A stretch of DNA of 34,398 bases. It comes from Candidatus Sulfotelmatobacter sp. GTDB lineage: Bacteria > Eisenbacteria > RBG-16-71-46. Shown here one piece after another: positions 14,379 to 22,412 of the stretch. The DNA lies in assembly GCA_035498555.1 (NCBI GenBank), contig DATKAB010000166.1, forward strand, positions 1 to 34,398, written 5' to 3'. Each line of letters starts with the position of its first letter. Position 1 is the first letter of the stretch. Position numbers and translations under genes: made by a program. The notes below the pieces were generated by a model. That model did no database searches, was not told the DNA's origin, and saw only the letters and a program-made list of their open reading frames with translations.

Positions 14379-16049
14379 ATGTCGTTCCTCCGTCGCACCA
14401 AGTTCGGACCGCCGCTGCTGGCCATGGCTCTCGCCCTTGCCCTGGGTTTTGGTCTCGCCCGCGCCCCTCAGGCGCGCGACGCCTTGCGCAACGCCGATGT
14501 CGCGGCTCCCGGGAACGATCTCAGCAGCCAGCTCGATCTGTTCCAGAACGTGCTGTACCTGGTCCAGAACCAGTACGTGGACGCCCCCGACAACGAGAAG
14601 CTCATCCGCGGCGCGATCGACGGCATGCTCAAGACCCTCGATCCGCACTCGCTCTACCTGCCGCCGCAGCGCGCCGAGCGCATGGACGAGGAGTTCCACG
14701 GCGAGTACAACGGGATCGGCGTTCAGTTCGAGATTCGCGACGGTCAGATCGTGGTGATCTCGCCGATGGAGGGCACCCCGTCCTATCGCCTCGGCATCCG
14801 GGCCGGCGACAAGATCGTCGAGATCGACGGCAAGCCGGTGCCCAAGACCGTCACCACCGACGACGTGTTCAAGGAGCTGCGCGGACCGGCCGGGAGCACC
14901 GTTCAGGTCTCGATCGATCGCGAGGGCGAGAGCGAGCTGCTCAAGTACACGATCGAGCGCGCCAAGATTCCGATCGAGAGCATTCCCTACTCGTTCATGA
15001 TCCGTCCGGGCGTTGGCTACGTGCGTCCGATCCGCTTCGCGCAGACCACCGGCGAGGAGCTGGAAGACGCGATGATGAAGCTCAGGGCCCAGGGCATGAA
15101 GGAGCTGCTGATCGACCTGCGCTCGAATTCGGGCGGGCTGCTCTCGCAGGCGGTGGACGTGCTCGATCAGCTGGTGCCGCGTGACCGGCTGCTGGTCTAC
15201 ACCCGCGGGCGCACGCCCTCGGCCAACGCCGACTACCGCAGCAGCGGCCGCTACAAGAATTCCGACATGCCGGTGGTGGTGCTGATCGACCACGGCAGCG
15301 CCTCGGCGTCCGAGATCGTGGCCGGGGCGATCCAGGATCTGGATCGCGGTCTGGTCGCCGGCACCAACTCGTTCGGCAAGGGGCTGGTGCAGAACCAGTT
15401 CAAGCTCTCGGACGGCTCCAAGCTGCTGCTCACCATCGCGCACTACTACACACCCAGCGGGCGGCTGATCCAGCGCGACTACACCAAGTACGGCGACCGC
15501 GACGAGTACGCGCTCGATGCGCTCAAGGACGACGTGCCGTCCGACTCGGTGCTGGCGACGCGGCCGAAGTTCAAGACCGCGGCCGGACGCACGGTGTACG
15601 GCGGCGGCGGCATCTATCCGGACGTGGTGATCCACGATCCGCCGCTGCTCACGCGCCCGCAGGCCGACATGATCCAGAAGCGCGTGTTCTTCGAGTACGC
15701 CACCCACTACGTCTCGCAGCACAAGGATCAGAAGTGGAATGCCGATTCGTTCGGCAAGGACTTCAAGCTGAGCGACGACGAGTGGGGATCGCTCCACAAG
15801 ATCATGGACAACCGCAAGGTCGCGCTCACCGATTCGATCTGGACCGCGGACCGCCCGTTCATGCTGTGGCAGGTGCGCTCGGAGCTGGCCAGCGCGGCGC
15901 TCGGCCCGCAGGAGCGCTACCGCGTGATCTGCGAGCAGGACGACCAGCTCACCTCGGCGCTCGATCTGTTCCCGCGCGCCAGCAAGCTGCTGAGCCAGGC
16001 GGTGGAGACGCCGGCGGCGGCGGCGACCACGAAGAAGGCGCATCCCTAG
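14379..16049 (+). CDS. ctpA: S41 carboxyl-terminal processing protease with PDZ domain
   Basis: The 556-residue protein has an N-terminal membrane anchor or signal (LLAMALALALGFGLA). An N-terminal cap with LDPHSLYLPP near residue 87 leads to a PDZ domain at about 108-195 (GIGVQFEIRDG, LGIRAGDKIVEIDGK). The S41 protease core follows (LIDLRSNSGGLLSQAVD near 244). The catalytic Ser is S309 in GSASASEI and the Lys is K334 in SFGKGLVQ. Their 25-residue separation equals that known for E. coli Prc (S430, K455). It should act in the periplasm, trimming C-termini of envelope proteins or regulating cell-wall hydrolases. The 120-residue C-terminal tail (about 430-556) is Lys- and charge-rich and longer than the core family needs. 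It lies 21 bases behind the aminotransferase and ends at a shared convergent hairpin. Confidence 0.9.
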   Translation: MSFLRRTKFGPPLLAMALALALGFGLARAPQARDALRNADVAAPGNDLSSQLDLFQNVLYLVQNQYVDAPDNEKLIRGAIDGMLKTLDPHSLYLPPQRAERMDEEFHGEYNGIGVQFEIRDGQIVVISPMEGTPSYRLGIRAGDKIVEIDGKPVPKTVTTDDVFKELRGPAGSTVQVSIDREGESELLKYTIERAKIPIESIPYSFMIRPGVGYVRPIRFAQTTGEELEDAMMKLRAQGMKELLIDLRSNSGGLLSQAVDVLDQLVPRDRLLVYTRGRTPSANADYRSSGRYKNSDMPVVVLIDHGSASASEIVAGAIQDLDRGLVAGTNSFGKGLVQNQFKLSDGSKLLLTIAHYYTPSGRLIQRDYTKYGDRDEYALDALKDDVPSDSVLATRPKFKTAAGRTVYGGGGIYPDVVIHDPPLLTRPQADMIQKRVFFEYATHYVSQHKDQKWNADSFGKDFKLSDDEWGSLHKIMDNRKVALTDSIWTADRPFMLWQVRSELASAALGPQERYRVICEQDDQLTSALDLFPRASKLLSQAVETPAAAATTKKAHP

Positions 16050-16057
16050 GAAATGAG

Positions 16058-16094
16058 CCGGGTGCTCCGTGCCCAGAGAGGCCGGGGCACCCGG
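16058..16094. terminator. bidirectional hairpin between convergent genes
   Basis: CCGGGTGCTCCG at 16058-16069 pairs with CGGGGCACCCGG at 16083-16094, twelve pairs with one G-U, around a 13-base loop. It fills the 56-base gap between the convergent protease and SAM-hydrolase genes. No T tract is present on either side, so efficiency is uncertain. Confidence 0.55.
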
Positions 16095-16105
16095 GACTTC
16101 GGGGT

Positions 16106-16915
16106 CTAGGCGCTCGAGCCGGCGCGCGTGATCAGCACCGGATCGCCGGTGCCCGCCCCCAGCCGCGATGCGGCGTGGCCGCTCACCTGCGCCACCTCGA
16201 GCCTCCCACTGGAACCGATCAGCGCCACCAGCGACCCCACCGGCGAATCGCCGTAGGAGCGACTCAGCCCGCGCAGGCGGCGACCACACAGCTCGATCTC
16301 CAGCTGGGTGTCCGGCACGCCGGGAAACGCGCCGGCGATCAGCTCGGCGCTCACGTTGGTGAGCGCGTTGCCGAAACGATCCACGCGCATGACCTGGCCG
16401 CGAATCCCTCCGGCCTCGAGCCGCGGCGCGGGGCGCGCGATCCGCACCGGATCGGCGACCGGAGGTCCCAGCGAATCGAACGTGGCGCCGCTCGCCAGGT
16501 GGGCGGCGACCGGGCCGAACACGTCCCGGCCGTGAAAGGTGCGGCTCACCGGCTCGCGAAAGAAACGTCGCTCGGCGAGCGAGCGGATTTCGGCCGCGGG
16601 ATCCGAGAGCGCCCAGTCGAGCACGCCGTTGTCGGGGCCGACGAAGCACTGTCCGCGCGCGCGCGCGGCGAGCCCGCGGCGCGCGGTCCCCACGCCGGGA
16701 TCCACCACCGCCACGTGAATGGTGCCGGGCGCGAAGTCGGGCGCCGCGGCTTCGAGCACGAACGAGGCGCGCGCCACGTCGCCCGGGGGGATCGCGTGCG
16801 TCAGATCCACCACGCGCGCTTCGGGGCAGACCTCGAGGATCGCCCCGTGCACGGCGCCCACGAACCAGTCCTCGAGCCCGAAGTCCGAGAGGAAGGTGAT
16901 GATCGGAACCTTCAC
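16106..16915 (-). CDS. SAM hydrolase (SAM hydroxide adenosyltransferase, DUF62 family)
   Basis: This 269-residue protein belongs to the family that splits S-adenosylmethionine with water into adenosine and methionine, related to fluorinase and chlorinase. It starts with PIITFLSDFG. The known catalytic residues are in place: D72 and R79 in VDPGVGTARR, and H128 in FHGRDVF, matching D68, R75 and H127 of the archaeal PH0463 enzyme. GPDNGVLDWAL near 93 and RVDRFGNALTN complete the signature. The halogenase-specific loop was not seen. The GTG start overlaps the TGA of the upstream glycosyltransferase (GTGA), which I used to place it. The open frame upstream is shadow. The physiological purpose of SAM hydrolysis in bacteria is unsettled. 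Confidence 0.9.
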   Translation of the reverse strand: MKVPIITFLSDFGLEDWFVGAVHGAILEVCPEARVVDLTHAIPPGDVARASFVLEAAAPDFAPGTIHVAVVDPGVGTARRGLAARARGQCFVGPDNGVLDWALSDPAAEIRSLAERRFFREPVSRTFHGRDVFGPVAAHLASGATFDSLGPPVADPVRIARPAPRLEAGGIRGQVMRVDRFGNALTNVSAELIAGAFPGVPDTQLEIELCGRRLRGLSRSYGDSPVGSLVALIGSSGRLEVAQVSGHAASRLGAGTGDPVLITRAGSSA

Positions 16916-18093
16916 CTTCGTCCGCCCGCCGCCTTGATCGGTTTTCCCGTCGCGCGGGCGGGCGGCGAAAGCGCCGGCACCTCGACGTGCCCGTCGAGCA
17001 TCGCCGAAAGGATTTCCCAGGCGCCGCTGGGCGACAGGCGGCGAAGGCAGCGCAGGTCGCTGCACAGGTCGCGATCGCACGGACTGCATTCGACGCGCGC
17101 GTAGTAGGCGCGATGTCCCGCGGATTCGGCGTAGGGAAAGAACATCGCCGGCCGATTGCGCGACAGGATTCCCAGCGTCGGCGTGCCGGCGGCGACCGCG
17201 GTGTGCAGCGGGCCGCTGTCGCCGCTGACGAACGCCCGGCACAGCGACTGGAGCGCCACCACTCGCGCCAGCGGCCAGCCGGTGATGGCGCGGGCGCGCG
17301 GGCCCAGGGCATGGGCCAGCTCGAGCGCCTCGCGCTCGTCGCTCGGCCCGGCGGTGATCAGCGCGAAGCCGCGCTCGTGCGCGGACAGGAACGCGCCGGC
17401 CAGCTCCGCGTAGTTGGCGGGTCCCCAGCGCCGGGTCGGCCAGCGCGCCCCGGGATGGAAGCCGACCTTCATGGTGTCGTCCGGCACTCCCAGTTCGCGC
17501 AACGCGGCGCGAGCCTCGTCGCGGCGCGCTTCGCTCACCATCAGGCGCGGCGCTGGCGCCGGCGCGCTCACCGCGCGCCCGCTCGACCAGGGCGCCTCGG
17601 GAGCGCCCCATCCCAGCGCTTCGAGCGAGGCGAGATGGAAGCCGATCGCCGAGAGCGTGCGTGGCTGGGAGAAGTGGGTGTAGAGCGAGGAGCGCCAGCC
17701 CTTGTGGGCATACCCGACGCGAACCCGCCCTCCCGAGAGCCACGACCACAGCGCCGTGCGCGGGTTGCAGAACAGATCGAGCACCACCTCGGGCGCGAAT
17801 CGCCGCAGCCGGCGCACCAGGCCGGCGGTCTCGATCAGGCTCGGGGATCGGCGCACGACGATCAGTTCGTCCACGCGCGAATCGCCTTCCAGCAGCGGCG
17901 CCGATTCGCGCTCGACGAGGTAGGCGATCTGCGACTGCGGGCAAGCGTTGCGCACCGCGTCCAGCAGCGGCAGCGTGAGGCAGACGTCGCCGATGAAGCG
18001 CGGTCTCAGCAGCAGCACGCGGCGCACGGCCTGCGCGTCCACAGCGCGGATCGGCGTCGTGGTCGGGGCGGAGTTAGAATGCTCGTGTGGCAT
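16912..18093 (-). CDS. glycosyltransferase family 9, heptosyltransferase-like
   Basis: The 393-residue protein resembles ADP-heptose:LPS heptosyltransferases (WaaC/WaaF type). The N-terminal Rossmann half shows VLLLRPRFIGDVCLTLPLL at about residue 26. The C-terminal half shows VGFHPGARWPTRRWGPANYAEL near 215, LITAGPSDE and the nucleotide-sugar site FVSGDSGPLHTAVAAGTPTLGIL near 312. A four-cysteine segment, CSPCDRDLCSDLRC, near 353 is frequent in this family and might bind a metal. It would extend the LPS core or another surface glycan from the cytoplasmic face. It is translationally coupled to the SAM hydrolase and divergent from the PLP enzyme at 18157. The ATG lies inside an inverted repeat. 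Confidence 0.85.
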   Translation of the reverse strand: MPHEHSNSAPTTTPIRAVDAQAVRRVLLLRPRFIGDVCLTLPLLDAVRNACPQSQIAYLVERESAPLLEGDSRVDELIVVRRSPSLIETAGLVRRLRRFAPEVVLDLFCNPRTALWSWLSGGRVRVGYAHKGWRSSLYTHFSQPRTLSAIGFHLASLEALGWGAPEAPWSSGRAVSAPAPAPRLMVSEARRDEARAALRELGVPDDTMKVGFHPGARWPTRRWGPANYAELAGAFLSAHERGFALITAGPSDEREALELAHALGPRARAITGWPLARVVALQSLCRAFVSGDSGPLHTAVAAGTPTLGILSRNRPAMFFPYAESAGHRAYYARVECSPCDRDLCSDLRCLRRLSPSGAWEILSAMLDGHVEVPALSPPARATGKPIKAAGGRR

Positions 18094-18096
18094 TCT
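18076..18096. repeat. 7-bp inverted repeat over the glycosyltransferase start
   Basis: AGAATGC at 18076-18082 and GCATTCT at 18090-18096 are perfect inverted copies separated by seven bases. The right arm contains the start codon of the minus-strand glycosyltransferase. The left arm overlaps TAGAAT (18075-18080), a plausible plus-strand -10 box for the PLP enzyme gene at 18157, although no -35 box stands at the usual distance. It could be an operator for the divergent pair or chance. Confidence 0.35.
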
Positions 18097-18156
18097 CGAG
18101 CAGCCTAGAGCAGCCGGAGCGCCCTGCCAACCGGATCCAATCGCGAGGGACCGAAC

Positions 18157-19362
18157 GTGACCGCCGAATCCCGCAATCGCCCGCCGAAAGGGACCAACTC
18201 ACGCGCCGTCCACGGCCCGCATCACACTCCGGCGGGCCCGATGAGCTCGCCGATCGTGCATTCGGCGACCTTCAGCTTCGCTTCGACCGAAGCCATGCTG
18301 TCGGAGCGCGAGCGCGGGCCGGCCGGGGCCTTCTACCAGCGCGAGGGACACCCGACGCTGCGCGCCTGCGAGGAGCGGCTGGCTCAGCTCGAGGGGGCCG
18401 AGGAGGCGCTGCTGTTCTCGTCGGGCATGGCGGCGCTGTGGTGCCTGTTCCTGTCGGCCCTGGAGGCCGGCGACCACATCGTGGCGGTCGAGCAGTGCTA
18501 TGGCGGCACGCACACCCTGCTCGAGTGGGGCGCCGAGCGCCTCGGCTGGACCTACGATCTGGTCGACGTCCGGAAGCCCGAAAGCTGGGTGGACGCCTTC
18601 CGTGACCGCACGCGCCTCTTCCATGTCGAGACGCCCACCAATCCGACCCTTCAGATCGTGGATCTGCAGCAGGCCGCCGAGCTCGCGCACCAGCACGGCG
18701 CGAAGCTGACCGTGGACGGCACGGTCGCTTCGCCGGTCGGCCAGCACCCGCTCGCGCACGGCGCGGATTTCGTGATGCACAGCGCGACCAAGGCGATCGG
18801 TGGTCACAGCGATCTGCTGGCCGGCGTGGTGATGGGCCCGGCGCTGGCGATGAAGAAGGTGTGGGAGGTGCGCAAGGTGTTCGGACCGGTGCCCGACCCC
18901 GGCATGGCGTGGCTGATCGAGCGCAGCCTGAAGACCCTGCCGTTGCGACTCGAGGCCATGAACGGCGGCGCGCTCGAGATCGCGGTGCGGCTGGAGACCC
19001 ACCCGGCGGTGGCGCGCGTGTTCTATCCCGGGCTCATCCATCACCCGCACCACGAGGTGGCGCGGCGTCAGATGGTGCTCGGCTTCGGCCCGCTGGTCTC
19101 GTTCGACGTGCGCGGCGGACTCGAGGCCGCGCGGACCGTGGCCCAGGGGCTCCGCCTGTTCCGCCTCGGCCCGAGCCTCGGCGGCGTCGAATCGCTGGCC
19201 TCGATGCCGGCCGACACGTCCCACCGGCAACTCAGTCCCGGAGCTCGCGCCAGCGCCGGAATCCCCGAGGGCTGCGTGCGGCTTTCGATCGGGCTCGAAG
19301 AGGTCGAGGACCTGTGGGCGGATCTCGAAGCGGCATTGAGCCAGGTGAGCTCGAGGGTCTAG
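18157..19362 (+). CDS. second Cys/Met-metabolism PLP enzyme (transsulfuration type)
   Basis: This 401-residue fold-type I enzyme is a paralogue of the one at 1620. It keeps Y60 and R62 in FYQREGHPTLRACE, FSSGMAAL near 88, CYGGTHTLLEW near 114, D187 in LTVDGTVASP, and the Schiff-base lysine K212 in HSATKAIGGHSDLLAGVV. The C-terminal SLGGVESLASMPADTSH is also typical. The usual GNPT after the Tyr/Arg pair is GHPT here, and the aromatic residues after VDG differ from classical lyases. Candidates are cystathionine synthase, methionine gamma-lyase or O-acyl-homoserine sulfhydrylase. The GTG start follows GCGAGGGA at 18143-18150. It is divergent from the glycosyltransferase and SAM hydrolase pair, whose product methionine could feed it; that link is inference. 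Confidence 0.85.
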   Translation: MTAESRNRPPKGTNSRAVHGPHHTPAGPMSSPIVHSATFSFASTEAMLSERERGPAGAFYQREGHPTLRACEERLAQLEGAEEALLFSSGMAALWCLFLSALEAGDHIVAVEQCYGGTHTLLEWGAERLGWTYDLVDVRKPESWVDAFRDRTRLFHVETPTNPTLQIVDLQQAAELAHQHGAKLTVDGTVASPVGQHPLAHGADFVMHSATKAIGGHSDLLAGVVMGPALAMKKVWEVRKVFGPVPDPGMAWLIERSLKTLPLRLEAMNGGALEIAVRLETHPAVARVFYPGLIHHPHHEVARRQMVLGFGPLVSFDVRGGLEAARTVAQGLRLFRLGPSLGGVESLASMPADTSHRQLSPGARASAGIPEGCVRLSIGLEEVEDLWADLEAALSQVSSRV

Positions 19363-19393
19363 GCGAGACTGCGGATTCCGCCTGACCGAGCGC

Positions 19394-19424
19394 TTACATG
19401 CCGCCCGCCCGGCCGTGCTATCCT
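19394..19424 (+). promoter_or_regulatory. candidate extended -10 promoter of the TPR gene
   Basis: TGCTATCCT at 19416-19424 fits the extended -10 form (TG, one base, TATNNT). TTACAT at 19394-19399 is a poor -35 at a long 19-base distance. Transcription would start near 19431, about 37 bases before the ATG, leaving room for the GAGGAGGG ribosome site. Confidence 0.4.
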
Positions 19425-19467
19425 CACCGGCCGTTTGAACATCGAGGCATTCGAGGAGGGTTACGTG

Positions 19468-20121
19468 ATGCGTCGCGCTTCGCTTCCCGCGCTGTTCATC
19501 CCGCTGTTCGTCCTGACCCTGAGCGCCGGGCTCGCCGGGGCCGCGAAGGCGCCGGCCGGCGGCTCGAACCCGCCCCCCGGACAGACGCCGGCGGTGGTCG
19601 ACAGCCTGGGTCTGCTCGAGCGCGCGGTGGCGAAGGACTCCTCCAAGTTCGACAATCTCTACAAGCTCGGCGTGATGTACCTCGACCGCGACAAGTCGGT
19701 CGAGGCGGTGAAGGTGTTCACCAAGGCGGTGACGCTGCGCCCCCATGACGTGAAGGCCCTGGTCAACCTCGGCGCGGCGCAGGACGCCGCCGGGCACGCC
19801 GAGATGGCGCAGGGCTACTACCGTCAGGCCCTGAAGTCGGCGCCTGGCGACTCGGTGGCGATGTGCCGGCTGGCCTCGTCGCTATACGCCTCGGCCAAGA
19901 CCGCCGAGGCGGTAGACCTGCTTCGGCAGGTCATCAAGAACAAGCCCAACTCCTACTGCGCCTACTTCACGCTGGGCGTGGCGTTCGCCGACGCCGGCAT
20001 CTATCGCGACGCGATTCGCATGTGGAGGAAGGTGATCGCGCTCGCGCCGCAGTCGCCCGAGGCGGTGAGCGCGACCGAGAGCATCGAGGTCCTCGAGCGC
20101 TACGTGAAGTCCACGCAGTGA
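19468..20121 (+). CDS. exported TPR-repeat protein
   Basis: The 217-residue protein has a signal peptide (ALFIPLFVLTLSAGLAGAA) followed by a Pro/Gly linker and about four tetratricopeptide repeats from residue 54 to 205. Repeat signatures include NLYKLGVMYLDRDKSVEAVK, ALVNLGAAQDAAGHAEMAQ and AYFTLGVAFADAGIYRDAI. Such proteins act as scaffolds for periplasmic or membrane complexes, and no partner is evident. The ATG at 19468 is preferred because GAGGAGGG at 19453-19460 is seven bases upstream. A GTG one codon earlier is equally in frame. The desulfurase follows after 51 bases, with a 16-base palindrome in the gap, so co-transcription is possible but not certain. Confidence 0.8.
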   Translation: MRRASLPALFIPLFVLTLSAGLAGAAKAPAGGSNPPPGQTPAVVDSLGLLERAVAKDSSKFDNLYKLGVMYLDRDKSVEAVKVFTKAVTLRPHDVKALVNLGAAQDAAGHAEMAQGYYRQALKSAPGDSVAMCRLASSLYASAKTAEAVDLLRQVIKNKPNSYCAYFTLGVAFADAGIYRDAIRMWRKVIALAPQSPEAVSATESIEVLERYVKSTQ

Positions 20122-20146
20122 AGCGGCGACCGCCGAGCGCCTGAGG

Positions 20147-20162
20147 CGCGCGGCGCCGCGCG
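20147..20162. repeat. 16-bp perfect palindrome before the desulfurase
   Basis: CGCGCGGC at 20147-20154 is followed directly by its reverse complement GCCGCGCG at 20155-20162, eleven bases before the desulfurase ATG. No Shine-Dalgarno sequence is visible there. It may be an operator or mRNA structure, but in such GC-rich DNA chance cannot be excluded. Confidence 0.3.
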
Positions 20163-20172
20163 GTCCTTCTCC

Positions 20173-21327
20173 ATGATCTACTTCGATCACAACGCCTCGA
20201 CTCCGGTCCGGCCCGAGGCGCGCGACGCGATGGGCGTCGCGCTCGCCGAGCTGCACGCCAATCCTTCCAGCCTGCATCACGAGGGCCAGCGCGCGCGCGC
20301 CGCGATCGAGCGGGCGCGCGAGCAGGTGGCGTTGCTGGTGCATGCGCGCCCCGACGAGGTGATCTTCGTCTCGGGCGGCACCGAGGGCGATCACGCCGGG
20401 CTGATTGGCCTCGCGCTGGCGGCGAGCGCGAAGGGCCGGCGCGTGGCGTTCGGCGCGCTCGAGCACCACGCCGTGCACGGTGCAGCCGAAGTGCTGGAAG
20501 GGCTGGGCTTCGAGAGCTCGCATCTGCCGGTGGATGCCCGCGGGGTGCTGCGGCTCGACGGACTCGAGGAGCTGCCGGGCGATGCGACCGTGCTGGCGCT
20601 GATGCTGGCCAACAACGAGACCGGCGTGCTGCAGCCGGTGCGCGAGGCGGGGGAGATCGCGCGGCGCAACGGCTGGACGATTCATTGCGATGCGGTGCAG
20701 GCCGCCGGCAAGGTGCCGGTGGACTTCGAGGCGCTGGGAGTGGACGCGCTGGTGATTTCGGCCCACAAGCTCGGGGGCCCGAAGGGCGCGGGCGCGCTGA
20801 TCCTCAGGCGCGGCACGCCGTGGAAGCCCCTGTTCCGCGGCAGCGCGCACGAGCGCGGCCGGCGGGGCGGCACCGAGAACCTTCCCGGGATCGTCGGCTT
20901 CGGGGTCGCCGCCGAGCTGGCGGCGAGCGAGCTCGCCAGCGAACCCGCGCGGCTCCTGGCGCTGCGCCGGCGATTCGAGGACGGCCTGCGCGGGATCGCG
21001 CCCGACGTGGTGATCCATGGGCGTGACGCCGAGCGGCTGCCCAACACCGTCAACGCGTCGTTCCCGGGAGCGCGCAGCGACCATCTGCTGATGGCGCTCG
21101 ATGCGCGCGGGGTCGCGGTTTCGGCCGGCGCGGCGTGCGCGAGCGGCGCGGTCGAGCCCTCGCCGGTGCTCGCGGCGATGGGAGTGCCACGCGAGATCGC
21201 GGTGTGCGCGCTGCGTTTCTCGATGGGCCGCACCACCACTGCCGCCGAAGTTGGCGCGGTGCTCGCGGCGCTGGCGGAGAGCGTTCCGGCGGCACGTTCG
21301 GCGTCGCTCTCGGGAGCCCGGTCGTGA
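20173..21327 (+). CDS. cysteine desulfurase (NifS/IscS family)
   Basis: This 384-residue PLP enzyme takes sulfur from cysteine as a persulfide, leaving alanine. Visible residues are YFDHNASTPVRPEA at the N-terminus, H98 in ALEHHAV, NNETGVLQPV near 147, D173 in HCDAVQAAGK, the PLP lysine K199 in ISAHKLGGPKG, RGGTENLPGI near 231, and the catalytic C322 in SAGAACASGAVEPS. The short active-site loop after C322 fits the class with a Ser/Gly-containing loop and direct sulfur hand-over. Its stop overlaps the start of mnmA (GTGA), so its immediate job is very likely to feed sulfur to tRNA thiolation, with iron-sulfur assembly as a further possible role. No iscU or iscR homologue is in the window. No ribosome site precedes the ATG. 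Confidence 0.9.
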   Translation: MIYFDHNASTPVRPEARDAMGVALAELHANPSSLHHEGQRARAAIERAREQVALLVHARPDEVIFVSGGTEGDHAGLIGLALAASAKGRRVAFGALEHHAVHGAAEVLEGLGFESSHLPVDARGVLRLDGLEELPGDATVLALMLANNETGVLQPVREAGEIARRNGWTIHCDAVQAAGKVPVDFEALGVDALVISAHKLGGPKGAGALILRRGTPWKPLFRGSAHERGRRGGTENLPGIVGFGVAAELAASELASEPARLLALRRRFEDGLRGIAPDVVIHGRDAERLPNTVNASFPGARSDHLLMALDARGVAVSAGAACASGAVEPSPVLAAMGVPREIAVCALRFSMGRTTTAAEVGAVLAALAESVPAARSASLSGARS

Positions 21328-22412
21328 AGGTGCTCGCCGCGATGAGCGGCGGCGTGGACTCGGGGGTGGCTGCGGCGTTGCTCGCCGAGCGAGGCGACGC
21401 GGTGACCGGCGTGACGCTCAAGCTGTGGTGCTACGGCAGCTCGCCGGTGAGCCCGCGCGCCTGCTGCACGCTGGACGCGATCGACGACGCGCGCGCGGTC
21501 GCCCGCACCATGGGCTTTCCGCACTTCGTGGTCGAGGCCGAGGACATCTTTCGCTCGCGGGTGCTGCAGCCCTTCCTCGACGACTACGCGCACGGGCGTA
21601 CGCCCTATCCGTGCGCGCTCTGCAACCAGCACCTCAAGTTCGGCGACCTGGTGACGCGCATGGAGCTGATTGGCGCCGAGCGCCTCGCCACCGGCCACTA
21701 CGCGCGCGTGCGGCGCATGGAGGACGGCGAGTGGGCCCTGCTCCGCTCCCGCGATCGCGACAAGGATCAGTCCTACGCGCTGGCGCTGATCCCGTACCCG
21801 GTGCTGTCGCGGGTCGAGTTCCCGCTCGGCGAGCTCGAGAAGTCCGAGGTCCGCGAGCACGGCCGCCGGCTCCATCTCCGCTTGTGGGACAAGCCCGAGA
21901 GCCAGGACCTGTGCTTCGTTCCCGACGGCGACTACGCCGGCTTCGCGACCGCGAAACTGGGTGAGAGGCGCGGCACCACGCCGGGCGCGTTCGTGGACGC
22001 CGGCGGGCGCAAGCGCGGCGAACACCGCGGCATCTTCCACTACACGGTCGGCCAGCGGCGCGGCCTCGGACTGTCGGACGCCGAGCCGCTCTACGTGATC
22101 GGCATCGATGCCGCGGCCAACACCGTGACCGTGGGTCCACGGCGCGAGCTGCTCGCGGACGGTCTGATCACCGCGCCGGCCAACTGGCTGATGCCGCGCC
22201 CGCCGCGGCCGGGGACGCGCGCCGAGGTCCGGATCCGCTACCACCACGAGCCGGCCTGGGGGTCGCTCGAGCCGCTCGCCGACGGACGCGTGCGCGTATG
22301 CTTCGATCAGCCGCAGAGCGCGGTCGCGCCCGGCCAGCTGGCGGTGTTCTACGCCGGCGATCGGGTGCTGGGCGGCGCGCCGATCGAGCGCTCCGGGCTC
22401 GCCGCGGCGTGA
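21324..22412 (+). CDS. mnmA: tRNA-specific 2-thiouridylase MnmA
   Basis: This 362-residue enzyme puts sulfur on U34 of tRNA-Glu, -Gln and -Lys. The ATP PP-loop AAMSGGVDSGVAAA covers residues 5-18. The catalytic cysteine is C100 in PCALCNQHLKFG, and the persulfide-carrying one is C197 in PESQDLCFVPDG. GHYAR near 124, KDQSYAL near 147 and HYTVGQRRGLGL near 240 complete the family pattern. The segment RACCTLDAIDDARAVA near 45 has the extra cysteine pair of one MnmA subgroup. The GTG start overlaps the desulfurase stop, and GGGAG is eight bases upstream. It also overlaps the following methyltransferase start. This desulfurase-thiolase pairing suggests direct sulfur transfer without a Tus-type relay, which is inference. 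Confidence 0.93.
   Translation: MKVLAAMSGGVDSGVAAALLAERGDAVTGVTLKLWCYGSSPVSPRACCTLDAIDDARAVARTMGFPHFVVEAEDIFRSRVLQPFLDDYAHGRTPYPCALCNQHLKFGDLVTRMELIGAERLATGHYARVRRMEDGEWALLRSRDRDKDQSYALALIPYPVLSRVEFPLGELEKSEVREHGRRLHLRLWDKPESQDLCFVPDGDYAGFATAKLGERRGTTPGAFVDAGGRKRGEHRGIFHYTVGQRRGLGLSDAEPLYVIGIDAAANTVTVGPRRELLADGLITAPANWLMPRPPRPGTRAEVRIRYHHEPAWGSLEPLADGRVRVCFDQPQSAVAPGQLAVFYAGDRVLGGAPIERSGLAAA

Noticed and set aside
14268-17312. A 1014-codon open frame on the minus strand opposite ctpA
   Set aside because: Antisense shadow of the protease and of the GT9/SAM hydrolase region; Arg- and His-rich without motifs.
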